Below are positions 26,771-34,945 of a DNA stretch of 64,000 nucleotides, one piece after another (within the stretch, counting starts at the first letter, position 1; each line of letters starts with the position of its first letter). The notes beneath the pieces are model-generated. The model had not been told where the DNA came from, made no database searches, and worked only from the letters and a program-made list of their open reading frames with translations. A program made the translations under genes and the position numbers. The DNA comes from Alloscardovia venturai. GTDB lineage: Bacteria > Actinomycetota > Actinomycetes > Actinomycetales > Bifidobacteriaceae. Where the stretch lies: positions 124,001-188,000 of the forward strand of contig NZ_JBHTHQ010000012.1 in assembly GCF_042676605.1 (NCBI RefSeq), written 5' to 3'.

Positions 26771-27106
26771 ATGAAAAGAATGGTTAAAAGGATTCCAGCA
26801 GTAATCATAGCTTTTATGGCGTTATGGGCGCTTTCAATAGGCTTTATGCCGAATGAGGCTCAGGCTTTAGGTGGTAATTGCACTGCTTGGCTCGTAAATG
26901 GAGTGGGGTATACGCATGGTCGTGGAAATTGTAAGGCGCTTAATAAAGATACAAAGGCTCAAGTAACTCTTGACATTAGTGGTCGTCCCGATTTTCATTC
27001 AGTATGGTTTACGCGGCTCAAATATAATTATGATACTCCTCAGTGGTCTGCGGCAATGAATTACGGTTGGGTACGCGGTAGCCGTATAGATTACGGATAT
27101 CGCTGA
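26771..27106 (+). CDS. Bacteriocin-like secreted peptide (lactococcin 972-like context)
   Basis: 111 residues. A strong Sec signal peptide (MKRMVKR, hydrophobic core, cleavage after NEAQA near residue 36) leaves a mature peptide of about 75 residues starting LGGNCTAWLVNGVGYTHGRG, with two Cys and many Tyr/Trp, ending YGWVRGSRIDYGYR. The aromatic C-terminus and the ABC ATPase plus large permease that follow recall lactococcin 972-group operons. Sequence likeness to that family is only loose. AT-rich compared with its neighbours. Confidence 0.5.
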   Translation: MKRMVKRIPAVIIAFMALWALSIGFMPNEAQALGGNCTAWLVNGVGYTHGRGNCKALNKDTKAQVTLDISGRPDFHSVWFTRLKYNYDTPQWSAAMNYGWVRGSRIDYGYR

Positions 27107-27112
27107 TACAGC

Positions 27113-27146
27113 TTTTAGAGAGTACTCTAATAGGTGCTCTCTAAAA
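27113..27146 (+). terminator. Hairpin between peptide and ABC genes
   Basis: TTTTAGAGAG / CTCTCTAAAA, 10-bp arms with a 14-base loop. With little T-run after it, it may be a partial terminator or RNA-stabilising stem that lowers expression of the ABC genes relative to the peptide. Confidence 0.5.
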
Positions 27147-27179
27147 CCTTCTATTCATTTTCTATAGAAGCAGACTATT

Positions 27180-27851
27180 ATGAAAATTTCTATTCAGAAT
27201 CTTGATTTCTCATACGAAAATAAAAATACTCATCAAGAAAGATGCATTTTTGCTCAAGTAAATGCAGAATTCCAAAGTGGAGATATGTATGCAATCACGG
27301 GTGTAAGCGGCGTAGGAAAAACTACGTTATTTAAACTCCTCGCGAGACAACTGCAATTTCACAATGGCGAAATAAAATTCGATTCACACTCGATAAATGA
27401 TTTTTCTATACAAAAATTACGGCAAGAAATTATTTCTCAAGTATATCAAGACTATAGTCTGATACCTTACATGACTGTGAGAGAGAATCTTCTCTTGAGT
27501 GTAGAAATTGCAGAACTCAAAGTAAGACATAGTGATGAGGAGCGTGCAAAGGAATTACTCGCCGAACTGGATATTGAAGACAAGTATGATACTCTCGTAA
27601 GTGATTTGTCCGGAGGAGAGCAGCAGCGCGTATCTATTGCTCGTGCACTTATGTTAAATCCGCAGGTATTACTCGCAGATGAACCCACAGGAGCTCTTGA
27701 TAAGGAGAACTCGCTTCTTGTAGGAGAAAAATTACATCAACTCGCACACAATCGTGGCATCATAGTCATAGTTGCTACACATGACCTAGCAATTGCGGAT
27801 ATCGCAGATAAAAAATATCGTATTGAGGATTATTCCATCATAGGCGGATAA
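27180..27851 (+). CDS. ABC transporter ATP-binding protein
   Basis: 223 residues, LolD/MacB-type ATPase: Walker A GVSGVGKTT (41-49), Q-loop SQVYQDYSLIPYMTVRENLL, signature LSGGEQQRVSIARAL near 143, Walker B VLLADEPTGALD and the H-loop VATHD. The permease starts 2 bases after its stop. It powers export of, or immunity to, the peptide encoded at 26771 (inferred). Confidence 0.88.
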   Translation: MKISIQNLDFSYENKNTHQERCIFAQVNAEFQSGDMYAITGVSGVGKTTLFKLLARQLQFHNGEIKFDSHSINDFSIQKLRQEIISQVYQDYSLIPYMTVRENLLLSVEIAELKVRHSDEERAKELLAELDIEDKYDTLVSDLSGGEQQRVSIARALMLNPQVLLADEPTGALDKENSLLVGEKLHQLAHNRGIIVIVATHDLAIADIADKKYRIEDYSIIGG

Positions 27852-27853
27852 CA

Positions 27854-30208
27854 ATGGGTAAGATTCACTTTGCAATGGCGCGAAAAATAGCACGAAAATT
27901 ACTATTCTCGAATATTCTCCTCATATTGGGAGTCATGATTTCTGTAGGCGGATTTATCGGAATAGGAATTTTAAGCGACCAAGTTATTGATGTTGCTATC
28001 AACAGTACAGAGCAAAGTCTTGCAGGATATAAGTATAAGGTATCTGGTTCAGGAGAAGCCTATAACAGTTACATGGGTTCTCTTGAAAAACAGGGGAAAG
28101 CAGTTCTTCTTGAGTACAAAACTGGTACAGCTTTGGCTGAGAAACACGGGAAAGCGGACGTAATAAATATTGGCTTTTCGTCTGTACCTTTACACATTTT
28201 TAAAATTAAAGAAGGAAGATATGCGCGTAACAATGATGAAGTTATCATTAGTAAGTATTTGGCTGACCAGATTGGTGCACGCGTAGGGGAAAAAATTACG
28301 ATTCAAGATATACAGGATAGGGAAGAGATACTCAATCTTACTGTTACTGGTATTTTTATTGATTCAGCACATGTTTTTGATAAATCCATTTATGCAAGTA
28401 AACCGATTGACAAAATGAATCCTGGGGATACGACGTGGCTGACTAATGTTGAGCTGAACGATAAATCCTTGTTACAAGGAGAATCGGCGGGGGAAATCGT
28501 CACTAGTTCTTATAAGCAATTGAGAAGAGATGCCGAATTGCGAGTGAGGACACGAATGCTCTCCTTTGCGCCTTTGGTAAGAATTATCAGTATTTGTATT
28601 ACTGCTGCACTCGTTTGCTTAGTATTCTTTGCGAATAGGTACTTTTTACGAAAGCAATATGAAATTCTTATCGTTTTAGGAGATAAAACCGCATTAGCAT
28701 TATATACAGTTTCTTGCGGAATCATTATTTCTTCTTTATGTGGATTTATTGTGGGGACAGCAAACGTCATAATTATATTTAGTATGGGTGGCTCTTTTAT
28801 CAGTACGATTTACGAGCAAAGATGGGAGAGCATTGCCTGGAGAAATTTACCAATTGCATCGCTCATATGCGTAGCCGTCATTCTTTTCTTTTTGTTTATT
28901 AGCATTGTCCTTCTTGGTATAAAAAGAAACCTACGTTTCAGTAATCTTGAATCGATGAAGAGCAGAAAATTATGGTTTATTAGTGGTCTTGTAGGAGTAG
29001 TATTAACTTTAATCTTTGTGGGATTACGTCAACTTCTTATCATTCCGCATGGACAGTGGTACGCCATGATTTGTGGATCTCTAGCGTTTCCAGCATTCTT
29101 TATGGCAATAAAATACGGCAGATACGGTGCTGTTATTGATAGCGTTGTTAAGCATGCGGTATGGATTCGCTATTTTAGCCTTATGGTTGTCTTTCTCATT
29201 TGTTTTTACAGTAGTTTCAATGTTTCCGCAGTTACAACAAGTATCAATGCTACAAAATCTTTATCGGATAATCCGAAAAGCTTTTTCAACGCTCAAACGG
29301 TAAGTGATGATACGATCCGTAATCTGGAGATGCGTTTTCCGGAGGTTATGAAAACTGCGTATGTTTTTGAACGACCTCTAGAAGCAAAGAAAATATTTCG
29401 CGTCACGGATGAAGATTTCGTGAAGTGCATTAAGACGCAGGGAGATGATAGCCCAGACTGCGTACCGAACGTACTGACAAGTATCTCAATCGTTAAACGT
29501 GGTAGTTTGGCAGCGCGTTATGCAAATACTATAAGTGAGAGCAGTGCTATCAGGAAGAATACAGTAGATATCATTGTGTATATTTCTGGAACTTCCCATG
29601 TTATTGAGTATAAGCAAGTAGATGGGATTACATCCCGTTCTGAACTGGGAAGTGACTATGTGCCTGGTCTGATTCTTCTCGAGGGGTCTCCTCAGGCGCA
29701 AGAATTAGGGATGGAAGAATCAAATAAAAGTGATATATACATTCCAAATTTTGGGAATTTCTCAGATGATATTAAACAATCTTTTAGAGGTATGCTTTTT
29801 GAGCAGTCTCCCTATGCACAGATTAACGAATCAGATTCAGAAGAATATAAAGAAGCAGTGATGAAAGCAATATTATGGGTCGTCGTTGCGATAATTGTTA
29901 GTGTAATTGTACTTTTTACCTTGTCTGAAATTACTCTGGCAGATCAGAAGATTCTCCGTGATACTTTCGAAATTTACGGTGCTTCGCAAAAGTTACGTAT
30001 TATTGCAATGAGTGGTACTATTTTTCCGTTTATTGGCACGGTCATTATCGCTTGTGTACTCGGATGGCTAGCTACCTTTGACAGAATACCTATTGTTATG
30101 GGGGTCCCATTCTATAATGCAGATTTCGTATGGGCTTTTCCGTGTGTCGTTGTGTTACTAACGGGCTTTCCATTGTACTTTGCACTGAATAGGAAAGAAT
30201 GGGGTTAA
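27854..30208 (+). CDS. Large ABC permease, FtsX/MacB-like, bacteriocin-associated
   Basis: 784 residues. One N-terminal TM helix (about 18-42), an extracellular segment of about 190 residues (GTALAEKHGKADVINIGFSS), several TM helices in the middle (about 235-430), a second extracellular domain, and three C-terminal TM helices. This layout is that of FtsX-like permeases of peptide-export or immunity transporters, including lactococcin 972-group membrane proteins. The sequence itself is weakly conserved. Confidence 0.7.
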   Translation: MGKIHFAMARKIARKLLFSNILLILGVMISVGGFIGIGILSDQVIDVAINSTEQSLAGYKYKVSGSGEAYNSYMGSLEKQGKAVLLEYKTGTALAEKHGKADVINIGFSSVPLHIFKIKEGRYARNNDEVIISKYLADQIGARVGEKITIQDIQDREEILNLTVTGIFIDSAHVFDKSIYASKPIDKMNPGDTTWLTNVELNDKSLLQGESAGEIVTSSYKQLRRDAELRVRTRMLSFAPLVRIISICITAALVCLVFFANRYFLRKQYEILIVLGDKTALALYTVSCGIIISSLCGFIVGTANVIIIFSMGGSFISTIYEQRWESIAWRNLPIASLICVAVILFFLFISIVLLGIKRNLRFSNLESMKSRKLWFISGLVGVVLTLIFVGLRQLLIIPHGQWYAMICGSLAFPAFFMAIKYGRYGAVIDSVVKHAVWIRYFSLMVVFLICFYSSFNVSAVTTSINATKSLSDNPKSFFNAQTVSDDTIRNLEMRFPEVMKTAYVFERPLEAKKIFRVTDEDFVKCIKTQGDDSPDCVPNVLTSISIVKRGSLAARYANTISESSAIRKNTVDIIVYISGTSHVIEYKQVDGITSRSELGSDYVPGLILLEGSPQAQELGMEESNKSDIYIPNFGNFSDDIKQSFRGMLFEQSPYAQINESDSEEYKEAVMKAILWVVVAIIVSVIVLFTLSEITLADQKILRDTFEIYGASQKLRIIAMSGTIFPFIGTVIIACVLGWLATFDRIPIVMGVPFYNADFVWAFPCVVVLLTGFPLYFALNRKEWG

Positions 30209-30310
30209 TGCTCAAAAGGTGTGTATGAGAATGCTTGTTACATTTTGTGTTTGTTAGCGTGTGGCATGTCTCATTAAATGAACGAGGCTATACACGCTTT
30301 TTGAGCATTA
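30206..30310. terminator. Long inverted repeat after the ABC operon
   Basis: Arms of 21 bases, 30206-30226 (TAATGCTCAAAAGGTGTGTAT) shortened here to its key part AATGCTCAAAAGG, and 30290-30310 (CTTTTTGAGCATTA end), with a 63-base spacer. The left arm contains the permease stop codon. It probably acts as a terminator; the long spacer would also suit a small mobile element. Confidence 0.55.
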
Positions 30311-30437
30311 ACCTTCTGTTTGCGGTAATTAAATCAAATTTCGGGAAGTGGTGGGGGGAAAGGAAGCGTTGGATGAAAAGGAATATCTCTGAGCTGAAAG
30401 ATACTGTCGGTGGTCGAATAAACTTTGCATACAATAT

Positions 30438-30461
30438 AGCCCAAGTCTGAAGACTTGGGCT
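30438..30461. terminator. Terminator of tRNA transcript
   Basis: AGCCCAAGTCT GA AGACTTGGGCT, a perfect 11-bp stem 10 bases beyond the 3' end of tRNA-Ala on the minus strand. Confidence 0.75.
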
Positions 30462-30470
30462 GTTAATCTG

Positions 30471-30543
30471 TGGAGGTAAGGGGACTCGAACCCCTGACCC
30501 TCTGCTTGCAAAGCAGATGCGCTACCAGCTGCGCCATACCCCC
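30471..30543 (-). tRNA. tRNA-Ala (anticodon TGC)
   Basis: 73 bases on the minus strand: acceptor GGGGGTA pairs with TACCTCC (one G-T), anticodon loop TTTGCAA, T-arm GGTTCGAGTCC. CCA is not encoded. It follows tRNA-Ile on the same transcript. Confidence 0.95.
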
Positions 30544-30597
30544 GTCGAAACTTGAGCTTAGCACATTGTCTGTGACAATGACACGCCGTTTCCGACG

Positions 30598-30671
30598 TGG
30601 GCCCGGAGGGACTCGAACCTTCGACCTCATCCTTATCAGGGATGCGCTCTAACCTGCTGAGCTACGGGCCC
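30598..30671 (-). tRNA. tRNA-Ile (anticodon GAT)
   Basis: 74 bases: acceptor GGGCCCG / CGGGCCC, anticodon loop CTGATAA, T-arm GGTTCGAGTCC, CCA not encoded. 54 bases separate it from tRNA-Ala. This is the pair often found inside rRNA operons, but no rRNA is nearby. Confidence 0.95.
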
Positions 30672-30879
30672 ATCTTAAATTTTCGTTAGTGGCATAGGCC
30701 ACAACAAAAGAAAACTATAGGGCATTTCATAAGTAAAGTCAAACGCTGAAATTGCGCGTGTCGCAGGAGTGTTTGCTCGATCGAGTGCTCGCTGTAGCTG
30801 AGTAGAAGTAAGAAAACAATAAATCTACATGCTCCGTGTATGTTCTTCATATATGCAATGCGCGTGGCACACTAGTGCT

Positions 30880-31506
30880 ATGCCTCAAGTGTATGAACTC
30901 GACATTGATGGTTTCAATGTTACTGTGACACTCAAAAGTATCAAGAATATGTATGTGCGTGTCAAGCCACCAGAAGGACATGTAGAGGTCACAGCGCCGT
31001 ACTACGTACATCAAAGTGACATCGTGAAATTGATTCGTGACCGTGCTGAGTGGATAGATCAAGCGCGGGATCGCATTGCTGTGACGGAAGGAATCATCAG
31101 CGATGGACTGCGTGATAAGGATCAATCTCAAAGAGGCGCACGAGGTCAGGGTAATGTCCTGAGAGGGTGGACTCCTCAACGCGAAAAAGAGGCAAGAGCC
31201 ATCTTAGAGGATCGACTTCCGCCACTTATCGACAAGTGGTCGCGTATCATTGACCGCCAAGCGTCGCACATTACTCTGCGAGTGATGAAAACTCGATGGG
31301 GTTCCTGCACGCCCAAAACGGGAAGGATTCGTCTTAATTTAGCACTCGCTTTTGTGCCAGAAGAGTTGCTGGAGTACGTACTAGTCCATGAGCTTACACA
31401 CCTATATGAGCGTGGTCATGGAGTTGGATTCCAGACGCGTATAAGCCGCTACCTTCCTGACTGGAAAAATAAAAGACGAGCACTCAACTCCTACGGGAGT
31501 TATTAA
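30880..31506 (+). CDS. DUF45/YgjP-like zinc metallopeptidase
   Basis: About 208 residues from ATG 30880, chosen because conservation-like sequence (YELDIDGFNVTVT) begins there; an ATG at 30829 would add 17 unlikely residues. Neither start has a clear RBS. Hallmarks: VRVKPPEGHVEVTAPYYV, KTRWGSCTPKTGRIRLNLAL, and the zinc site VLVHELTHLYERGHG. The family is a cytosolic metallopeptidase (M48-like) often linked to restriction or stress loci. Substrate unknown. Confidence 0.8.
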   Translation: MPQVYELDIDGFNVTVTLKSIKNMYVRVKPPEGHVEVTAPYYVHQSDIVKLIRDRAEWIDQARDRIAVTEGIISDGLRDKDQSQRGARGQGNVLRGWTPQREKEARAILEDRLPPLIDKWSRIIDRQASHITLRVMKTRWGSCTPKTGRIRLNLALAFVPEELLEYVLVHELTHLYERGHGVGFQTRISRYLPDWKNKRRALNSYGSY

Positions 31507-31644
31507 CCGCGCGAGAGAGAAAGCGCGGCGAGTGCTCGTCATGCGGCGAATAGAAGGAGGTGGGAAACTACTCGCCTATTTCAGGGGACGGGTAAAGTCC
31601 TTTTTGAATTTTCCCTTAACCACGTTCAAAACAGTTCTATTCTA

Positions 31645-32541
31645 CTACTTTTTTGTTTCTTGTGCAGTAGTGATAGCCTGTGTCATCTGGCTAAAGAGTT
31701 CCTGATATCCGCCAGGTGTAGCTGCAGGCAGGACCACTGTCTTAGCGTTATTAGACTCGGAAAGTGAACGCATTACGTCGAGATACTGGTTGAAGAGAAC
31801 GACATTATTGACATCGTCAATCTTCATACCGACATTCTGCAAGCTCTTAATCTGGTCAACGATACCGTTTGCGATTTCGCGACGGTAATTTGCCTGACCC
31901 TCACCCTGCAGACGAGTCTTTTCTGCTTCTGCCGTAGCTTGCGCTTCGATGGAAATACGGTTCGCCTCAGCGCGCTCGCGGGTAGCTTCCTTCTCGCGCT
32001 GTGCTGCGTTGATGGAGTCCATCGCGGCCTTGACCTGCTCGGATGGGTCGATTGCTGTAATCAAAGACTTGATGACAGTGAAACCGTAATGAGACATTTC
32101 GCCGCCAACGGTTTCCTGCACGTCGCGAGCCACATCGTCTTTGCGCGCGAACGCATCGTCGAGAGAAAGCTGAGGAATGGCGGAACGCAATGCATCTTCC
32201 ATGTACGAGCGAAGCTGACCAGCAGGATCGCCGAGCTCGTAGTATGCAGTAGAAACGTTCTCAGGATTGACGCGGAACTGAGTGGAAACAACGACATTGA
32301 CAAAGACGTTATCCAAAGTCTTCGTCTCCACTTTGACCATAAGCTGGTTGACACGCAAACCAGTCTTGTGCGCGATACGGTCTACAAATGGAATTTTGAA
32401 ATGCAATCCCGCAAATGCAACGGTTTGGAACTTACCAAATCGCTCAATGATGTATGCCTGCTGTTGCGGCACGACGTACGCGCAGCTAGCGACGATGATA
32501 AGCGCGATGACGACAAGGATGATGATAGGTACTGTACTCAT
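31645..32541 (-). CDS. SPFH/Band 7 membrane protein (stomatin/QmcA-like)
   Basis: 298 residues. One N-terminal TM helix (2-24), then the Band 7 domain (PQQQAYIIERFGKFQTVAFAG, KVETKTLDNVFVNVVVSTQFRV, DAFARKDDVARDVQETV), then a coiled coil (AAQREKEATRERAEANRISI) and a Gln-rich tail. Forms large cages at membrane microdomains and modulates membrane proteases. It is a single-gene unit. Confidence 0.88.
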   Translation of the reverse strand: MSTVPIIILVVIALIIVASCAYVVPQQQAYIIERFGKFQTVAFAGLHFKIPFVDRIAHKTGLRVNQLMVKVETKTLDNVFVNVVVSTQFRVNPENVSTAYYELGDPAGQLRSYMEDALRSAIPQLSLDDAFARKDDVARDVQETVGGEMSHYGFTVIKSLITAIDPSEQVKAAMDSINAAQREKEATRERAEANRISIEAQATAEAEKTRLQGEGQANYRREIANGIVDQIKSLQNVGMKIDDVNNVVLFNQYLDVMRSLSESNNAKTVVLPAATPGGYQELFSQMTQAITTAQETKK

Positions 32542-32851
32542 CTCATTCTCCTTTCAAAGAATAGTTATATAGATAATAGCAATGGGAGTTGTCAGTCATG
32601 TGGGGGTATCGGGAGCTGATACAGATTTCTGATGTTCGTTTCATGACATGGAATAGCGCTATTTTTTTGTAAGATTTCAAACTAACGATGTGGACAGTGG
32701 AACTATTGTGTGAAGTCTATAAAAGCTAGTTTGAAACAGCAGCGCTTTACATGATTTCCGCGTATAACTTTTTTACCAATTTTTCTCAATTGGTAACGAC
32801 TTACTTAACTTAATATGGTGTGCACATTTATGTGAAAATAAGCGTGGAGGT
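32542..32851. other. Intergenic with a perfect inverted repeat
   Basis: No gene seen. TTACCAATT (32773-32781) TTTCTC AATTGGTAA (32788-32796) is a perfect 9-bp-arm palindrome about 55 bases before the membrane-protein gene at 32852, a candidate operator for it. Confidence 0.6.
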
Positions 32852-33340
32852 ATGGTGTGTGGTAAAAGAGGCAAAAGAGTTGCGGCGTACATTTTTACCG
32901 TTCTCTGTGCGATTCTTGCTCTTCTTACGCTCGTGGGCGTCATGTGGGCTGGATTCGACATCATAGAGGAGGAGTTTTCGCAATTTCCTGAGTATGCGTG
33001 GATACATACGCCAGTTGTGTGCCTTCTTGGATTTATACCAATTCCCTTTGCTGTGCGGATAGTTTATACCGTTTGGCGTTTTACTATGGGCTTTACGAAA
33101 CTTAACAATTCCAGTTTCTACAAATATTTTCAAGTGACGTTTTGGCTTGCAATAGCACAAGCAGTAGTTGGTTTTGCCCTACCATTTACTGTGTCGCAGT
33201 TCCTCCACGAGGGGAATCCTGCAATGGACATTGCATGGGTGGCGATGACTGTATCGTCATCTATCACGCTTTTACACCACCAACAAAAAATTATTAACAG
33301 AAATAAAACAACGCGAACAACACTAGAACCTAACCTTTAA
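32852..33340 (+). CDS. Four-TM membrane protein of unknown function
   Basis: 162 residues from ATG 32852 (RBS GGAGG, 4 bases spacing). Four hydrophobic segments (about 9-32, 50-68, 92-114, 128-142), basic ends and a KIINRNKTTRTT tail. The size and layout recall DUF2975-type proteins, but no diagnostic motif is seen. Ten bases separate it from a ribbon-helix-helix gene region, so these are probably one transcript. Confidence 0.5.
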   Translation: MVCGKRGKRVAAYIFTVLCAILALLTLVGVMWAGFDIIEEEFSQFPEYAWIHTPVVCLLGFIPIPFAVRIVYTVWRFTMGFTKLNNSSFYKYFQVTFWLAIAQAVVGFALPFTVSQFLHEGNPAMDIAWVAMTVSSSITLLHHQQKIINRNKTTRTTLEPNL

Positions 33341-33350
33341 GGAGACGATA

Positions 33351-33470
33351 ATGAGCATGAGCACACGCGATATCGAAGCACTCAAACTCGTAGGACTAAC
33401 TCCGCAATGGGTAGAACAAGACGCGAAACGGGTAGAAGACGAAACGCAAGACGATAATCATCCTCGATGA
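33351..33470 (+). CDS. Small ORF, N-terminal part of a split RHH protein
   Basis: 39 residues from ATG 33351 with a strong RBS (AAGGAG). Reads RDIEALKLVGLTPQWVEQDA, the N-terminal pattern of bifidobacterial CopG-type proteins, then stops at 33468-33470 in ATGA with the next ORF. Homologous proteins are probably single chains, so this may be a frameshift product rather than a separate gene. Confidence 0.5.
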   Translation: MSMSTRDIEALKLVGLTPQWVEQDAKRVEDETQDDNHPR

Positions 33471-33625
33471 GACTTACTACGGATTTCACCTTCAACAAGA
33501 AGAACCCCCAAGTAACTGTTAGTCTTAAAATGCCTCGCAGCCTCGTCAAGACACTCGATGAGCATGCCAAACGCTACCACGTCTCTCGCAGCGAATACAT
33601 ACGCAGAAAACTAGCCTACGCATAA
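33467..33625 (+). CDS. Ribbon-helix-helix DNA-binding protein
   Basis: 52 residues: QVTVSLKMPRSLVKTLDEHA then YHVSRSEYIRRKLA, a clear RHH/CopG fold with strand and two helices. Its ATG overlaps the stop of the preceding ORF. It would be an antitoxin or small regulator; no toxin gene is beside it. Confidence 0.65.
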   Translation: MRLTTDFTFNKKNPQVTVSLKMPRSLVKTLDEHAKRYHVSRSEYIRRKLAYA

Positions 33626-33627
33626 AG

Positions 33628-33672
33628 AAAGAGAGAGTGTACGGCACAAGTTTTGTGTCGCGCACTCTCTCT
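33628..33672 (+). terminator. Terminator after RHH gene
   Basis: AAAGAGAGAGTG / CGCACTCTCTCTT with an inner stem CGGCACAA / TTGTGTCG. Confidence 0.7.
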
Positions 33673-33759
33673 TGGATGCGCAATTGTAGTTGTCAGGAGC
33701 AGCGAGATGCGATCAAAATGATGAAGTCTGCTATTGCAGGTTCCTTATTACTAACCCAG

Positions 33760-33852
33760 TTATGGATGTCTTTTAAACCAAAGGTAGCTACCAAAACTGA
33801 CTATAAAAATAATAATTCCCGCAATGATTTGGATGGGCTTAATTACTAACAA
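33760..33852 (-). CDS. 30-residue membrane peptide, coupled to upstream gene
   Basis: TTG at 33852 overlaps the stop codon of the secreted-protein gene (TTGTTAG), and the frame encodes LVIKPIQIIAGIIIFIVSFG then YLWFKRHP and a stop: one TM helix with basic flanks. Overlap implies translational coupling; AGGTAG lies 4-5 bases upstream. It occupies the place of the small membrane genes beside the two other cassettes. It could be an immunity peptide, or chance; short length keeps confidence low. Confidence 0.4.
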   Translation of the reverse strand: MLVIKPIQIIAGIIIFIVSFGSYLWFKRHP

Positions 33853-34379
33853 TGACTACCTACCCATGTCCAGAATACTGACTCTCCCAGTGCTTCCAGA
33901 ACAGCTATAGCTGGGTGTACTGCTGCAAGAGCTAACACTTTTCCCCATGCCAAACCGTGAGCAGCGCCAATCACTCCTACGAGGTAAGGGCATACATCGT
34001 GAGCAGATATACGCTCTTCACTGAGCGCTTCTACATACCTTTGTTGCTCGGGGGTTGCATTCTTAAGAGTTTCTGCTGCCTTGTTAACTACATCTACAAT
34101 ATTGGTTCTGTATATAGATCCATCGAATCTTCTAACAAGCATTTTGCCAGTATCATAATTGAGCGTCACCAATATTGTTCCATAACCTTTAACAGTTTCT
34201 TTTTCTATTTTCACCCCGTGTAACTTTCCTCCTAGTGCCGCTGGAATCTGTTCCGCCGGCACACTATCAATCAAATCTTCTGTAGCATGTGCTGGTAAAC
34301 ACATCATGGAGAGTGCTATTACCGTGATGATAGATACTACAATCGCAAAAAGCCTATCTTTAAAAGATATAGTTTTCAT
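33846..34379 (-). CDS. Secreted protein with hydrophobic C-terminus, bacteriocin-like
   Basis: 177 residues. Signal peptide (MKTISFKDR, hydrophobic core, cleavage after CLPAHA near residue 32), a soluble middle (KLHGVKIEKETVKGYGTILV, LVRRFDGSIYRTNIVDVV), then after one Cys an Ala/Gly-rich hydrophobic stretch (PYLVGVIGAAHGLAWGKVLA...LEALGESVFWTWVGSHC). Same overall plan as the protein at 87 without obvious sequence identity, but its leader is nearly identical. Antimicrobial function is inferred. Confidence 0.55.
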   Translation of the reverse strand: MKTISFKDRLFAIVVSIITVIALSMMCLPAHATEDLIDSVPAEQIPAALGGKLHGVKIEKETVKGYGTILVTLNYDTGKMLVRRFDGSIYRTNIVDVVNKAAETLKNATPEQQRYVEALSEERISAHDVCPYLVGVIGAAHGLAWGKVLALAAVHPAIAVLEALGESVFWTWVGSHC

Positions 34380-34471
34380 CTTTCTTCCTTTCTCCTCTGA
34401 AAGTAGTTTTTACACGTCTTATTGTGTAAAAACTTGTTAATGATTATACTCTTCTTGGCTCTTTTTCTCAC
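34380..34471 (-). promoter_or_regulatory. Shared leader, copy C
   Basis: On the minus strand: a canonical TATAAT near 34445, the inverted repeat TTTTTACAC (RC of 34424-34432) / GTGTAAAAA (RC of 34407-34415), RBS GAAAGGAAG and ATG at 34379. It differs from copy A (1-86) at 4 positions over about 90. Identity ends at the start codon, so the leader, not the protein, is what is shared. Confidence 0.85.
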
Positions 34472-34945
34472 ATTTTTAATGTTCGTTTCCGGTCCAACTT
34501 TATTGGCTACGGCTTAAGATTCTTCAAAACTATTGCGTTTATTTGTTTTGTTTTTCAGGTACTTGGTATTCGAGACACATCACGGTAATACCGTTAGAAA
34601 GTCTAAGAAGGTAGTCTTGGCACGATTTGGGTAGTACGCCCAATGGGGAGAGAAGATTGAGAGGATTGGAATGAAACATAATCCTTAGCGGTAAAAGGCT
34701 AAGTGGGGACAAAATCCAGCGGGCAGTCAGATGGCGGTTGTTTGTTTAATCTAGATAATAACATCTAGTTTGCTAGATTGGTCGCCGCAGCCGGGCTTCA
34801 TTTGGGCTTATGGTATCTTAGCGCCTTCCAGTTTGTAGCACTGAAGTCCAAGATTCTAGACAAACTACTACAGCGTAACAATCTGTTACTCTTTCGTTTA
34901 AGCCACTCTATCTTGGACTTCTGAACTGCTCAAATCCCAGCCAAA
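34472..34945. other. Degenerate intergenic DNA, possible IS remnant
   Basis: No intact gene. One frame reads YLVFETHHGNTVRKSKKVVL then ARFG and a stop (34560-34633), resembling the N-terminus of IS1634/IS4-type transposases (Y.YE.....K.K...LG). Further right a 26-codon stretch (ALKSKILDKLLQRNNLLLFR) ends near 34923. Both are fragments at best. Confidence 0.3.

Noticed and set aside
30235..30450. 71-codon ORF after the ABC permease
   Set aside because: It spans the right arm of the inverted repeat and a terminator region and has no RBS or domain.
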